A stretch of 64,000 bases of DNA from Cephalotrichum gorgonifer (lineage: Eukaryota; Ascomycota; Sordariomycetes; Microascales; Microascaceae), in NCBI GenBank assembly GCA_900312665.1, contig ONZQ02000006.1, positions 1,824,209-1,888,208 on the forward strand, written 5' to 3'. Both the position numbers and the translations under genes were made by a program. This document shows positions 32,710 to 43,100 of the stretch, piece after piece. A model generated the notes under the pieces. It saw only the letters and a program-made list of their open reading frames with translations. It made no database searches and was not told the origin of the DNA. The stretch's first letter is position 1. Every line of letters begins with the position of its first letter.

Positions 32710-34329
32710 CTTGCCGTGGTTGATGAACGTCACAGGGAGCCTTCAGTGTCGTGAAGGGTGGAAGTGGTGTCCTCGTCACTTTTTTCGGCCAGAAAATGGG
32801 AAACGAGCAAAGCACGGGGGAATATCAGTCAAATCAAAGCTCTCCGTCAAAGTTCCCGTCCTTTGTCCGAGTCCACACCGGACTCGAAATCAGCGGTAGC
32901 AACAATCGCTCCACCACAACCACAACCCCATGTGTCTACATGCCATGGTGCGAGGCCTTCGGTTGCACTAACTCCTGCAGGACCGGAGCCGTTCCTGAAA
33001 GCGCTCCCCTGTAATATCTGTAGGATTCTCTGGTTGCATCTCCTATGGGGCCTGCATGCTGCTACCTACCGGATGGAGTCGGGCTTGTTAGGGGCACGGC
33101 AAGATTACCCGAGATAATTATTCTCGACGATGAGGGGAAGGAAATGCTTGATCCATGGGTGACCTACCTGCGGTTAATCACGACTGGCGATTTCCCGGGA
33201 GAGTCTTGTAAGAAGCTGGGTTGTACGCATCATACGCTACATATTACGTTGGACACCAAGATGGCAATTCCCCCTTTTTATCGGTCACGTATAAAACAGG
33301 CCTCTACAGCCCCCGTTTTCCTAGAATTAGTCGTCAATATATCGTTTCCTGATAGCTTCGTTTGTCATGTAATTCTACAATTTCAACTACCTAGGTACGG
33401 AGTACAAATCTTAGAGCTGTCTGTTGCCCACAGTGGATCGGGCAGCAAAACTTTAAGCAACTCTAGAACCGAGTTCCAATCCCTACCTACCTAGTAATTA
33501 TCCTATGTCGCTTAAGCCCTGAAATGGCGTGTCATTGCGCTAGCTTGGCCGGTCGAGAGCTTTACGGCACACCTTTGCCCGTGCTCTTCAAAGTTCCGGA
33601 TTGGGCATCTTGCCGTGTCATCATGTGCAATTTCGCTTGCAATGCAGAACGGGGAGACTCGGCGCAATCCGCAGATCTCTTCATCCCACCGTCTCTTGCA
33701 GGTTGCAGGGAGTTGGTGTGCGAGGAGAGATCAGGGCAGGCACAGGCTTGGTGGATGTGCACGGGGCTGTAGTTGAAGTTGACGTTGACGGGGCGGTCTG
33801 GGTGGTCTTCGATTATGCCGTTGACGAGGCACACTTCGCCGGCGTCGCCGTTCCTGCGGCTATGGTCACGATTACGGTGACGGTGACGGTGACTGCTGTC
33901 GGAGCGGTGCTCACGGTCCCGGTGCTGGCGCGGGCGGTGGAGGCTGTCGGTGCTCGGTTGACGGTTAAAACCCCTGAACAGAGGAAGAAATCTTACTGGC
34001 TTAGTACTAGGCTAGTTCCTTCTTAGCTTCGGGTACACCCGCAGCATTGGAAGATCCCGCGCATGGTTCCATCGGCACGTAGAAGGATTCAAGACGGAAA
34101 TTAGCACGGTTGAACTTTTGCGAAGCTCCAAAATATTCTTCGTCTCTCAGTCTCAATCGCCGCGAGTTGCAGACCGACCCGAAGGTGCTGTGGACCCCTT
34201 GATACCCGTTGATCGCCATGGGGGGTCTCGGAGAGCCCCCCCCCCAGATTCTTGTTCTGTCAGACGTTTCGTTCCCCCTTTACATCCTCACCTCGAGTCC
34301 ACGCTTGCTAAGAACGGGAAAAGCCCAAG
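32710..34329. other. Shared divergent promoter region of chitinase and LysM genes
   Basis: About 1.6 kb between the two divergent start codons. A possible short minus-strand coding segment lies at about 33562-34000. A plus-strand GTATAAAACAGG TATA-like word lies near 33288. No other gene. Confidence 0.55.
33562..33834 (-). CDS. Possible exon of a small protein in the chitinase-LysM intergenic region
   Basis: The minus strand shows good third-position GC bias across GEVCLVNGIIEDHPDRPVNV and NFNYSPVHIHQACACPDLSS, ending in a stop at 33562. The frame stays open upstream to about 33970 with a His/Arg-rich composition, where CTGTTCAG could be a splice acceptor. I find no start codon or signal peptide, and I do not recognise the family. 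It may be an exon of a small secreted protein or a decayed gene. Confidence 0.25.
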   Translation of the reverse strand: MCLVNGIIEDHPDRPVNVNFNYSPVHIHQACACPDLSSHTNSLQPARDGGMKRSADCAESPRSALQAKLHMMTRQDAQSGTLKSTGKGVP

Positions 34330-36452
34330 ATGTTTGTGTCCACCGTTCTGACAGCGCTGCTGTTCGGCAGCTTCCATGCTACTACGGCTCAGCAGTTCGA
34401 AGACTACATCTTTCCCCATGAGTCTTTGGGTCTCAGTAGCAAGTGCTTTGCTGCCGTCAACACCACGGTGGCGTCATGCCCCGGCTGGGTTGCCAGTCAC
34501 GCCGGCATGTGAGTAAAGCCTGCAAATACAGCATTGTCCGAGCCTTCGTTGCTAACCATGTTTATTTTCATTCCACGGCTTAGTGAAGCAGCCAGCTTCA
34601 GCATCCTGCCAGCGACCGCGCTTGAACAGCTCTGTGGCGGTACCTGCCAGGATGACCTTGTTGATCTGAAAGGAGTGGTTGCCGGCGCCTGCACTGCGAG
34701 CGAGGATGTCATGGTTCCTCCGGGCGATATTGCTTACCCAGGTATGTTTGGCAAGCCAAAGAGGCTCAACACACGTGCCACAGTGTTCTGACTCTGGCAT
34801 GAAGCCACATTTCTCATCGATCGTATTCTCTATGCCGCTGGCATGTCGTGTCTAAAGGATTCGTAAGTCTGGCTTCTCATCAGTACCTCTTTGCAGGCAC
34901 TGCCCAAGTCATTACCTGGGTATACTGACGCAACGGCAGAGCCACTGGCGAGTATTGTGACACAGTGGTTGCGGCGTGGATGAACCAGACTGAGCCGTAC
35001 ACCGAGGAACAGAACTGCCACGAGTGCCAGATAGGAATCCAGGCTAAGCAGCTTGCGTCCCCCTTTGGCTACGACGAGGAAGCAGCAACCGACTTTGACT
35101 TCACCACCTCGAGCTGTGCGGCCAGCACATACACCTATTCGACACCCACGACCTACTCACTAAACTCGACCACGGGGCTTCCCGCGAGGCCCACCTGCGT
35201 TACCGGCAGAACATATACCATTCTAGCCGAGGATACATGCAACACCATCTCCGAGGCACAAGAGGTAGCCACCGAGGCTTTGATCAGCATGAACGGGCTA
35301 GACTTGGCCTGTCAGTCATTGCCTCCTGTCGACACTGTCATCTGCCTCCCGCAGGCGTGCGTAATCCGCGAACTCGCCTATGAAGACACCTGTGAGTCCA
35401 TCACGGCAGCGGCAAACATTACCCTCGGCCAGCTCCTGGCTTGGAACCCCGTCATCAGCGCTGGATGCGCCAATCTGCATTCGTGGCGAGGCCGTTTCAT
35501 ATGCGTCAGCTCGCCCACCGGGACAATCGACGTTCCAGATGGCGACACGGTCACAACCGAGGCCCCCATACCCACCAACACACAGGGAGAATCCAACACG
35601 CACTGCGCACAATGGTACAGTATCAAAGAAGGCGACTCATGCGCTGCCATCTCGCTTGCAAACGGCATCACGCTGGCCGACTTCTACTTCCTCAACCCCG
35701 GAGTCGACAGCGTCGACTGCAATAACCTCTGGCTCGGCTACGCGTACTGCGTCAAGGCCGTGGGCAACATCCAGACCTATCCAGACTACCCCGTGGTGGT
35801 GCCATCCACGACATTCACTCGTCCCCCGGTTGCCAGCCAAACTCCGCCTCCAGTGTTCGAGCTCCCCGCCCTCAACCCCACCGCTCCAGATACTGTCCAA
35901 GGATGTGACTACTATGAGAATGCCTGGCCAGAGAGCGTCACGGCCCAGAGACCTGACGCCAACAAGTGCGCAAACTGGGCCAGCACGGGTGATGTCACGG
36001 TTGCTCAGCTGCTGCTTTGGAACCCGAGTTTGAGCGAGGAGGACTGTGAGCTTCTGGCTGAATATAGCTACTGCATAAACAAGGACGACGAGTCCGACAC
36101 GACTGGTAAGTCTGAGCTGATAGGAAAGTGAAAAAAAAAAAGGATCAAGGCACTGACAAGGCAACGTTGTTTCCCGGCAGACCCAGTGACGACAGCCACA
36201 GAACCACCCATCACCACCACCGAGGCGCCGCCAACCAGTACCACAGGGGGAGGGGTGGCACCGCCGGCAGAGACGCAACCTGGAGCGATAGCCAGCTGTA
36301 TGAAGTGGCATGTCGTGGTGGGCGGCGACGGTTGCTGGGACCTCTCAGCCACGTACGCCATCTCGCTCGATGATTTCTACAAATGGAATCCTGGCGTTGG
36401 AACGGACTGCGAGTCATTGTGGAAGGACTATGCGGTTTGCGTGGGAATCTAG
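34330..36452 (+). CDS. Secreted multi-LysM protein (chitin-binding, effector-like)
   Basis: Five exons (34330-34508, 34584-34741, 34805-34862, 34940-36105, 36181-36452) give 610 aa. The signal peptide is MFVSTVLTALLFGSFHATTA. A cysteine-rich N-terminal domain (about 21-190) precedes LysM-like modules at about 222-268, 273-321, 355-403, 475-511 (degenerate, lacking the first strand) and 561-610. Typical cores are GDSCAAISLANGITLADFY and FLNPGVDSVDC. Thr/Pro-rich linkers separate the last modules. LysM domains bind chitin oligomers. In fungi such proteins mask chitin from host receptors or shield the wall from chitinases. Pairing with the divergent GH18 gene points to joint control of chitin remodelling or self-protection. 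Confidence 0.93.
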
Positions 36453-37921
36453 GCGGGCCCAAGCCGCCTCTTTACGTACCTAGGAACCTCCTTACGTCCC
36501 ACACTGAGATATCGAACCATATCAGGCTCACCTCGTCAGCTTTGCTTGACTGCAGCGCTGACAGGCAGTACTTACACTGATGTGATGTTGGATTCCACTT
36601 GATCGGCCATTGGAAACCCCTGCGATATTTTGTTAAGGGTGGACTTAGTATTAAGGGTCAGGCCTGAGGAAATGAACAAGGTAGGGTTAAATAGAGAGAC
36701 AAGATTAACACTTGTCCCCCTTCTTCATTTAGGGGAGTTAGATTCTAGCTTCTATGCTAAGGAGATTTCCTAGTAAAGACCTATCGAACTTATCTCAGTT
36801 TACTAGGATTTAACCTTCAGGCTATCCTTCTTAGCTTAAGGTTGATCCCGGAGCTATTATCCCCTAGTCTCTCTAAGTTGTATCTCTAGGGTACCGAGGC
36901 CTATTCCCTCTCTCTAGATTCTGGTACTTGTTACTGTCTGCTGTAACACCTGTGCTATCCTGAGCTGCCCTGAGCCAGTCTTGAGCTACGTAGATCATAT
37001 GCTGAGTCACCCTGATCCAGTCTGAGCAGGCTCAATCACATGCTGGACTGGCCTGAGCCATCCTGACGAGAGGTGGGTGGGGCCAACTAGACTGATCGGG
37101 GGGCAAGGAGGGCAATCGATGCGTAAAGCAACAGTTACAGTGCGATTTGCCATTCGGCAGGTGGTCCGCATCTAGCAGGCGTTATTTGTCACACAAGTAG
37201 ATCCGCCTCGCATGCACTTCACGTATTCGTACTAAATAATTACACACGCCACAAAACTGATTCCAAATTTGGCTCAGCAAACTCGAGCTAGAATAAAACC
37301 GCGATATACCCTTGTCCCTTCCCCGAATCGGCCTTACCACTCCGTGTTTCCTTACTTCGAGGGCCTCGGAGCTGGGCCATTCCGGCTAGGCACTTATAAT
37401 AATTCTAATTCGTTCCCCCAGCAAGATAGATGTTCGTTAATACTTGCGCGGCTGAATCCGGTTCATTCATGCCTTGCCCGGCGCATCGTGTTAGGTAGGC
37501 ACCGCAAGAGAGCCGGCTGCGCTTCTAAACCAGGCGGGAGCGAGCTATGTGTGAGCCTGGATATCTCACACCCTCCCCTCTCTAGAGGTACTTAGATGTC
37601 GATTGCGTTCTTGTGCGACCGGGAGCGTTGGTTCTGGCCATGGCGATATATAGCGCGTAGCTGGGAATGACCCTCGCCGTCTGCAGCAAGACTGGGAGGG
37701 GACAATGATAATTACTGTAGCCTCGACTCCTTTCCACGGCGCAGACGTACATGGGCCTAGGGAAAGAGGCCGTAGGGCCTTCCAAGCCGCTCCAGTCGGG
37801 CGCCATGCCTGGATAAGAGAAAAAAAAACTGGGGGAGGGGGGGCTAGCCGTCCGATAACGCTTGCGAAGGGAGCTAGAGCTAGAGGAGCACATAGCCGTG
37901 GCAAAAAAGAAAAGTAAACGA
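36453..37921. other. RIP-like flank of the island and repeat copy 2
   Basis: About 1.5 kb without a gene. From 36600 to 36950 the sequence is rich in TAG/TTA/CTA words. From 36950 to 37070 there is a degenerate run of CTGAGC/CCTGAGCCA-type words. Copy 2 of the dispersed repeat lies at 37130-37250. Confidence 0.6.
37130..37250 (+). repeat. Dispersed ~120-bp repeat, copy 2
   Basis: Direct repeat of 26075-26192, about 11 kb away in the same orientation, differing mainly by transitions. Together the copies bracket the uncharacterised 372-aa gene, the chitinase and the LysM gene. Confidence 0.9.
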
Positions 37922-38011
37922 TGATTCCGCCCGGGCTCGATCCGGGGACCTCTTGTGTCCAGCACCTTCTGGATGTTAGACAAGCGTGATAACCAACTAC
38001 ACCACAGAACC
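37922..38011 (-). tRNA. tRNA-Val(AAC) with a 16-nt intron
   Basis: Read on the minus strand, a 7-bp acceptor stem GGTTCTG pairs with CGGAATC and is followed by discriminator A. The D-arm is GTGTAGTTGGTTATCAC. The anticodon stem CTTGT/ACAAG holds loop CTAACA-C with anticodon AAC. The T-arm is CCCGG-ATCGAGC-CCGGG. A 16-nt insertion (TCCAGAAGGTGCTGGA) follows the base 3' of the anticodon, the canonical tRNA intron position. The mature length is 74 nt. Confidence 0.93.
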
Positions 38012-38088
38012 TGTAACTTGTTGTATGGCTAGTCTCTCGTGTGGAGAGGCCTTGAGGTTTCGGCGAGTGAGCATCATGGCCATGACGG

Positions 38089-38126
38089 TTTGGTTTGGTT
38101 TGGTTTGGTTTGGTTGGGTTGGGTTG
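38089..38126. repeat. GGTTT/GGGTT pentanucleotide microsatellite
   Basis: Consecutive GGTTT units change to GGGTT at the 3' end. Simple sequence, no coding role. Confidence 0.85.
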
Positions 38127-38314
38127 CTGGAGGGGGAGGAGGAGTTAGTGGCGGCGAGATTGATTCACGAGTGGCGAATCACTCGGCCTATTGCCTTCTG
38201 AAAATCCATGTATCGGGGAGTATAGGGATGGCAAGGGTCAATGGTCGAGGGTTTCAGACGGCCTATAGTTTGAGGTACGCTCTTCTGATATTGGGGAAAA
38301 GGGAAGAAAGGGAA

Positions 38315-38333
38315 GGGGGGGGGGGGGGGGGGG
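38315..38333. repeat. Poly-G tract (19 G)
   Basis: Uninterrupted G run in intergenic DNA upstream of the tRNA, able in principle to form G-quadruplex. The length is unreliable in most sequencing chemistries. Confidence 0.85.
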
Positions 38334-38588
38334 TTTGCATGGTGTCTCGTTGGCCCACGGCCTCGAGAATCTGCGCTGCTCTCCAGTCAGACTCACGCCT
38401 TGTGTTATATATCCGGGTTGGGTACTCATATTAGCAAGTGGCAAGGTAGACAAGGGGGGCACTTCGCTCGTATCTGCATTGATGATGGTGCCGACAAGGC
38501 GGAATAACATGTCTTTGGAAGTTCCACCGTCTCCCCGGCACGATTAGAACACCCCCACATTGGCTCGTTCGGACACACCCACACGCTC

Positions 38589-40127
38589 CTAGCTAGGGTA
38601 TTTATCCTCAGCCGTAGTCTCGGGCTCGCCTTCCTCATCCCCACGCCTCCCATATTCGTCCCAGCCGTCGTCCTCCTCCCATACCAAGCAGCCAGCTCCC
38701 GGGTAGTCGTCCCTATTACTACCCTCGTCGGCCAGGGAGCCTGGCAGGGCAGCGCCACTAATGGCAGCGACACGAAGAAGATCCCACGAGAGTTTAAGAA
38801 GTTCAAAATTTGGGGCTCTCTCTGGATCTCTGGCTCCAAGGACGAACGTTTGCCCAGTCCGGAGCGGAATTCCGCTCCTCCGGTGGGCGAATCCACTACC
38901 CCAGGCTCGATTGTCAGAGAGTCCCGCTTTCGCCAGGATGTCCGTAAATGGGAGGCTTTGGTACGGCTTCTCCAAGGGTACATGGGGCTTGAGATTATTG
39001 CCTTTCAACCAGTGGAATTGGACAAGAACCGCGCCATCTCCAATCACCTTCAGTGGCTTGAGCGCCATCTTTGCGCTGTCGAGCCACCAATGGAGCTGGT
39101 GATTGAAGCAAATGAGATTCCTTGCCGATTCGGTCACGTCCATGCTCTCGAATAGTTCGGCCCAACTTTGGGCTTGCTCGGCGCCCCAGAAAATCCGAAG
39201 CATCCTGTTCAGGTCCAGAAATTTCCGCTTCTCCGTGGTGGAGAAGGGGAAGATGTGCGCAGCCTCGGGATCTTCCATGCCACTCAGAACACACTTCCAG
39301 CTATCTCGTTCCTTGGCCTACATACTGTGTGTTAGAATACATACTGACCACTGGAAGGGTGACTGATACATACCGCATTTGCTGCGTCAACTTTTCTTTT
39401 AGTTTTTGGCGTAGCTAGGATTTCCCCCTCATTACCCATCACCTCCTGCGGTGTCCCCGGAAGGACGGAAGCGACGGAGCCGGGAGAGCGCATGGGGGGT
39501 AGGGAGACATTTGGGGCGGAGGCGCCGGCCGATGGATGGGGCACGTTGGAATCCGACCGTGATCTTGTATGCGCGCTACACTGTTTCTTCGACGGTGTTT
39601 GCGAAGGCGAGAGCGTTTCTGAGGCATCTCGCTTTTTGGGGGTTGACGACAGCGACGGTTGGCGGCCGCCCTTGACCACGACTGACGTTCGGAAGAGTCA
39701 GCGAGCAGTTTTCAACAGGAATTGTGGCCTTACTTCCAGGAAACTTACAAGCCTTGATTCCGTTAATAGCTGCAGCACCGCGCAACGTATCGAGAATGCC
39801 GTAGGAAGCGGAGACAGAAGTCCTCATCTCGTCGAGACGAATACGCAGCTGATCTATCGGAGAGACCATAATGATCCCTAGCGCAATTCCGTTCAACGCC
39901 GCCGAAGGGTCTGCACTTCGGGTTAGGGCCTGAAACTCGAGAAAGATATCTCTCCGGATTTCGATGTCGGTAATATAGTCAAGCACAGCTTCCTGCTTGA
40001 CGTCGTCCTCCAGAATGGTGTCGAATGTCTCGGGGTCTCGGGAATAGAAGTCTAGAATCCGTTCCATTCTCCTTTCCCCCATATGGGTAGCGAACGTCTC
40101 GTTCAAGTTGTGGCTGTGAGACTCCAT
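38589..40127 (-). CDS. HNH-endonuclease-domain protein (fungal HNH_2 type)
   Basis: Three exons (40127-39749, 39681-39374, 39317-38589) give 471 aa. The N-terminal ~125 residues are helical. A Ser/Pro-rich linker carries a basic stretch (STPKKRD, TPKTKRK), possibly nuclear. The C-terminal part starts WKCVLSGMEDPEAAHIFPFS, the typical CxxSG...AHIFPFS beginning of fungal HNH_2 domains, and continues NLICFNHQLHWWLDSAKMAL, which supplies the Asn/His metal-site residues. These proteins are common in ascomycetes and largely uncharacterised; nuclease activity is presumed from the motif. The second and third exons join in phase 0 and a GCTGAC branch site supports the first intron. Confidence 0.82.
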
Positions 40128-43100
40128 GCTTGGGTGGAGAAAGTAGATTTAGCGAGAACGGCCTGCGCGAGAGTGTTGATTGGCAACGTCTACCACTCTT
40201 AAAGGTCAGTTAGCACGGCGCTTAGAAAACAGATATTGGAAAACAAAATGAGGACGTACCAAGGTGCGCCGCTGTGGCGATATTGAAAAAAGAGAAGTCG
40301 GCAGAGCACATGTAACGTTGGGGAGGGAAAGAGGTGCAGGTTGTGCGTGTTGAGACGTGAAATAATCTCGTGATTCCTAGATAGTGTTTAGGTGGAGGAG
40401 TAGATGATGCGTGCTTGCCCATAGCAGGCATCAATTTCGAGCAGGCAAGGTAAGCAGGAGCCGCAGATATCGTATGTTGAGCTTCCAAAAAGGTACGTAC
40501 ATAGTGTTAAAAGCATCCCCTCATCCAGACCTCGTCCGTTTCCTCCAACTGCATCCATCGTTCTCCCAAGCGTATCAGCGCCATTTATCAATGTCCGGTC
40601 CATGGATAAGTGAACGCATTGAAACCCGAGATCTTTCCACTGCTAACGTGCTTCTCCGTCTCTCATAACATGACAATTTATCACCTGTAGTTTTGTTGGG
40701 AAAAGGCACAACGGTACGCGTCCATTTCGTTATCACGTAGTCTACCTTCCGCGAGTTGTAGGGTCGGTCCTGCCTGCCTTCCGGCGCCGGGTTTGGAGGA
40801 GCAAATTGTGGGGCCGCGGCCTTCCCTGCTCCGGACGCCGGGGCGGTAGAGGTATTGACGGGGCAGCTTCTAAATCGGATGTTATCCTGCCTTTGCCAGC
40901 GTGATGGCTCCCGTCCTGAAAACGGAAATAAGCAGCTCTGTTGCTTCGAACGGGCTTTTTTTTTGTTCCGTCTCGCTGTCTACGGAAAATTCTAACCGGT
41001 CGAGCGTGCTCACTAGATTATTATGTCCAGAGTTAGCTCTGTTGTTTAGGCTTGCTGCCATCTCAATCCTTCCTTAGCTGGGCTGTCCGCCACGTAGCTA
41101 GCACAAGTAGCGCCATATTACTCTTCCCATCAAGATAGTAGTCCCTTCTGCGTCCTCCGGTTCCTTCCCTAAACTCGCGTCCTGCCTACTTGCGGTACCC
41201 GTCTGAGCACGGCAGGCGCGTCTTCTTGGGGCTATCAGTGTATGTCCCTGGGCTTTCTTTGGTGGCTACCTATGGGTTAGGCGGTGATAGAACCCCAAAT
41301 GGCGACACATGGACTTTTTGTGGAATAATTGATCACGAGAACTGGAAGAACTAGGAGTTCAGAGCATGCCTTGGCTGACCGAGACCGGGGGGCAGACACC
41401 CAGCCTGGTGACCATTTGCGTCGTTAGCTCGTGATCCTTCCTCTGGAGAACCGGGGCATTACAGCCGGGGGGGTTTTCAAATCGTGGAAAAAAAAAAGGC
41501 CTCCGAGCCTTGGCGCGAAGCGAAAAAAAGACAATCGCGAGAGCCGCAGAGCTGCGCCAAGAAAGTCGGATTGACGCCCCTCCTTCCCTAGCCTCCGGTG
41601 ACGGTGACGGTGAGCTCCCGGAATCTAACTCCGCAAAGGGAATCCTCATGCCCATGCCCAGACACAGACCTAGGCCCCAGACCCAGAGCCAAGGCTGAAA
41701 AAACTTAAATCGAAAACTTCCTCTCACTTGCTAAATATTTGAATAACTAAATCGTTCCAGTTCGCGTTCGGAACGCGAGCATTATCCCTCCGGGAACACG
41801 AAAATTCCCGCCTGGAAGCATATATTGGGCACTTTTATTGACATCACGGTCACATTCCGAGAAGGGACGTACTCCGAACAGAGCAATATTCGTATTCCCT
41901 GGACCCGGCCCCGGGGTAGCGTCCCGTTCATCGCGGGATCTCTGTCGTCGCATATCTGGCCCGGAGATCCCGCCTCCTACGTGCGTAAGGATGGATGGGG
42001 AGCATGCGCGATATGTGTGTCTACCGGGCGCGTCGGCTTCGTTAAACAAGCACCTCGCTGGGCACCCCTAGCCGAAGAAGAAGGAAAAATCTATGCCGTG
42101 CCAAGCGGTTCCCGTCATTGGGAAGCGAGGTCTGTCCGTGCATTTTCTTGCTTCTCTGTCTCCCTTTTCCGGTAGTGTGGTCTCATGTTCAGTTTCGATG
42201 CGACGCTCAGGAAGGGTTGCGGGCGCCACACCCCGTAATAGGTTCTTCTGCTTGCTGCAAGCGTCGCCGTCATGGTCGCGGTAGCGGATCCCGCCGCCGG
42301 CTCCCTCGCCGTTGTCGCGTGGTGACCAAGAGCCAATGAGCGATGCCGAGTGAAGTGCGAGTAGGGGGAGTGATCCCGGCGTCTCCCTGCCGGTCTCCGT
42401 GTCAGAGTGCCACTCTGGCGCCCAGTACTGTCGAAAGGGGTTTAGGGGCGCGCGAGGGGCCGCCGCCACCTGGTGTCTATGTAGGGGTCCATCGCCTGGG
42501 CCTGGATCTGGGGAAAGATGGGGAGCATGGACGGGGCGCTGCGGTATGGCTCGGGAAGTGCAGTGTGTGGAGAGGCGTCGGAGTGACGGGAGGCATCTCC
42601 GGGAGAGAGATGGCATCCAGTGACTGTGGAGTGAGTCTCCACTGTTCTGTGGATACTGGGGATTTTCTAGCTGCATTCGAAGTGGTCCTCACTCCTGCCA
42701 TTTTGGAGAGCTAATTCGCGAGTCCTTTTTTCTCACGCACACACATACACACACACACTTTGTCTCTCTCTTTCTCGCACTCGGTTATCCTTGCCATGAT
42801 GGGGGTTGTGCAAGTAGATATAACCATCTTCCGCCCTCCCTATTGGGTTCCCAAGCGCTCGGAGAACGTCGCTCCTAGCTCAGTCCTCCGCCTAGCTATT
42901 CTCGGCCATCGCCAGTCCGCGTGCCTGAAAATCGTATAAATGGAGCCTCTTCCTCCGCGCCGTTCCCCTCTCCAATCCCCGCAGGGGCGACCCCACCTTC
43001 TAGTGATGTGGGGTCCAGTACTGTCATTATTCTCCTTCTATTGGTCAATCGCAGGGATCTCGAGAATCAGCAGAGTGGCTCGGGTAGCAAGTCACATGCA

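Larger units (their letters stand above)
38012..38588. other. Intergenic region with GGTTT and poly-G tracts
   Basis: About 580 bp between the tRNA and the HNH gene. It holds a GGTTT repeat (about 38089-38126) and a run of 19 G at 38315-38333. No gene seen. Confidence 0.7.

Noticed and set aside
42068..42676. 202-aa minus-strand open frame
   Set aside because: No domain, no codon bias, and strong Pro/Arg/His composition typical of chance frames in GC-rich DNA.
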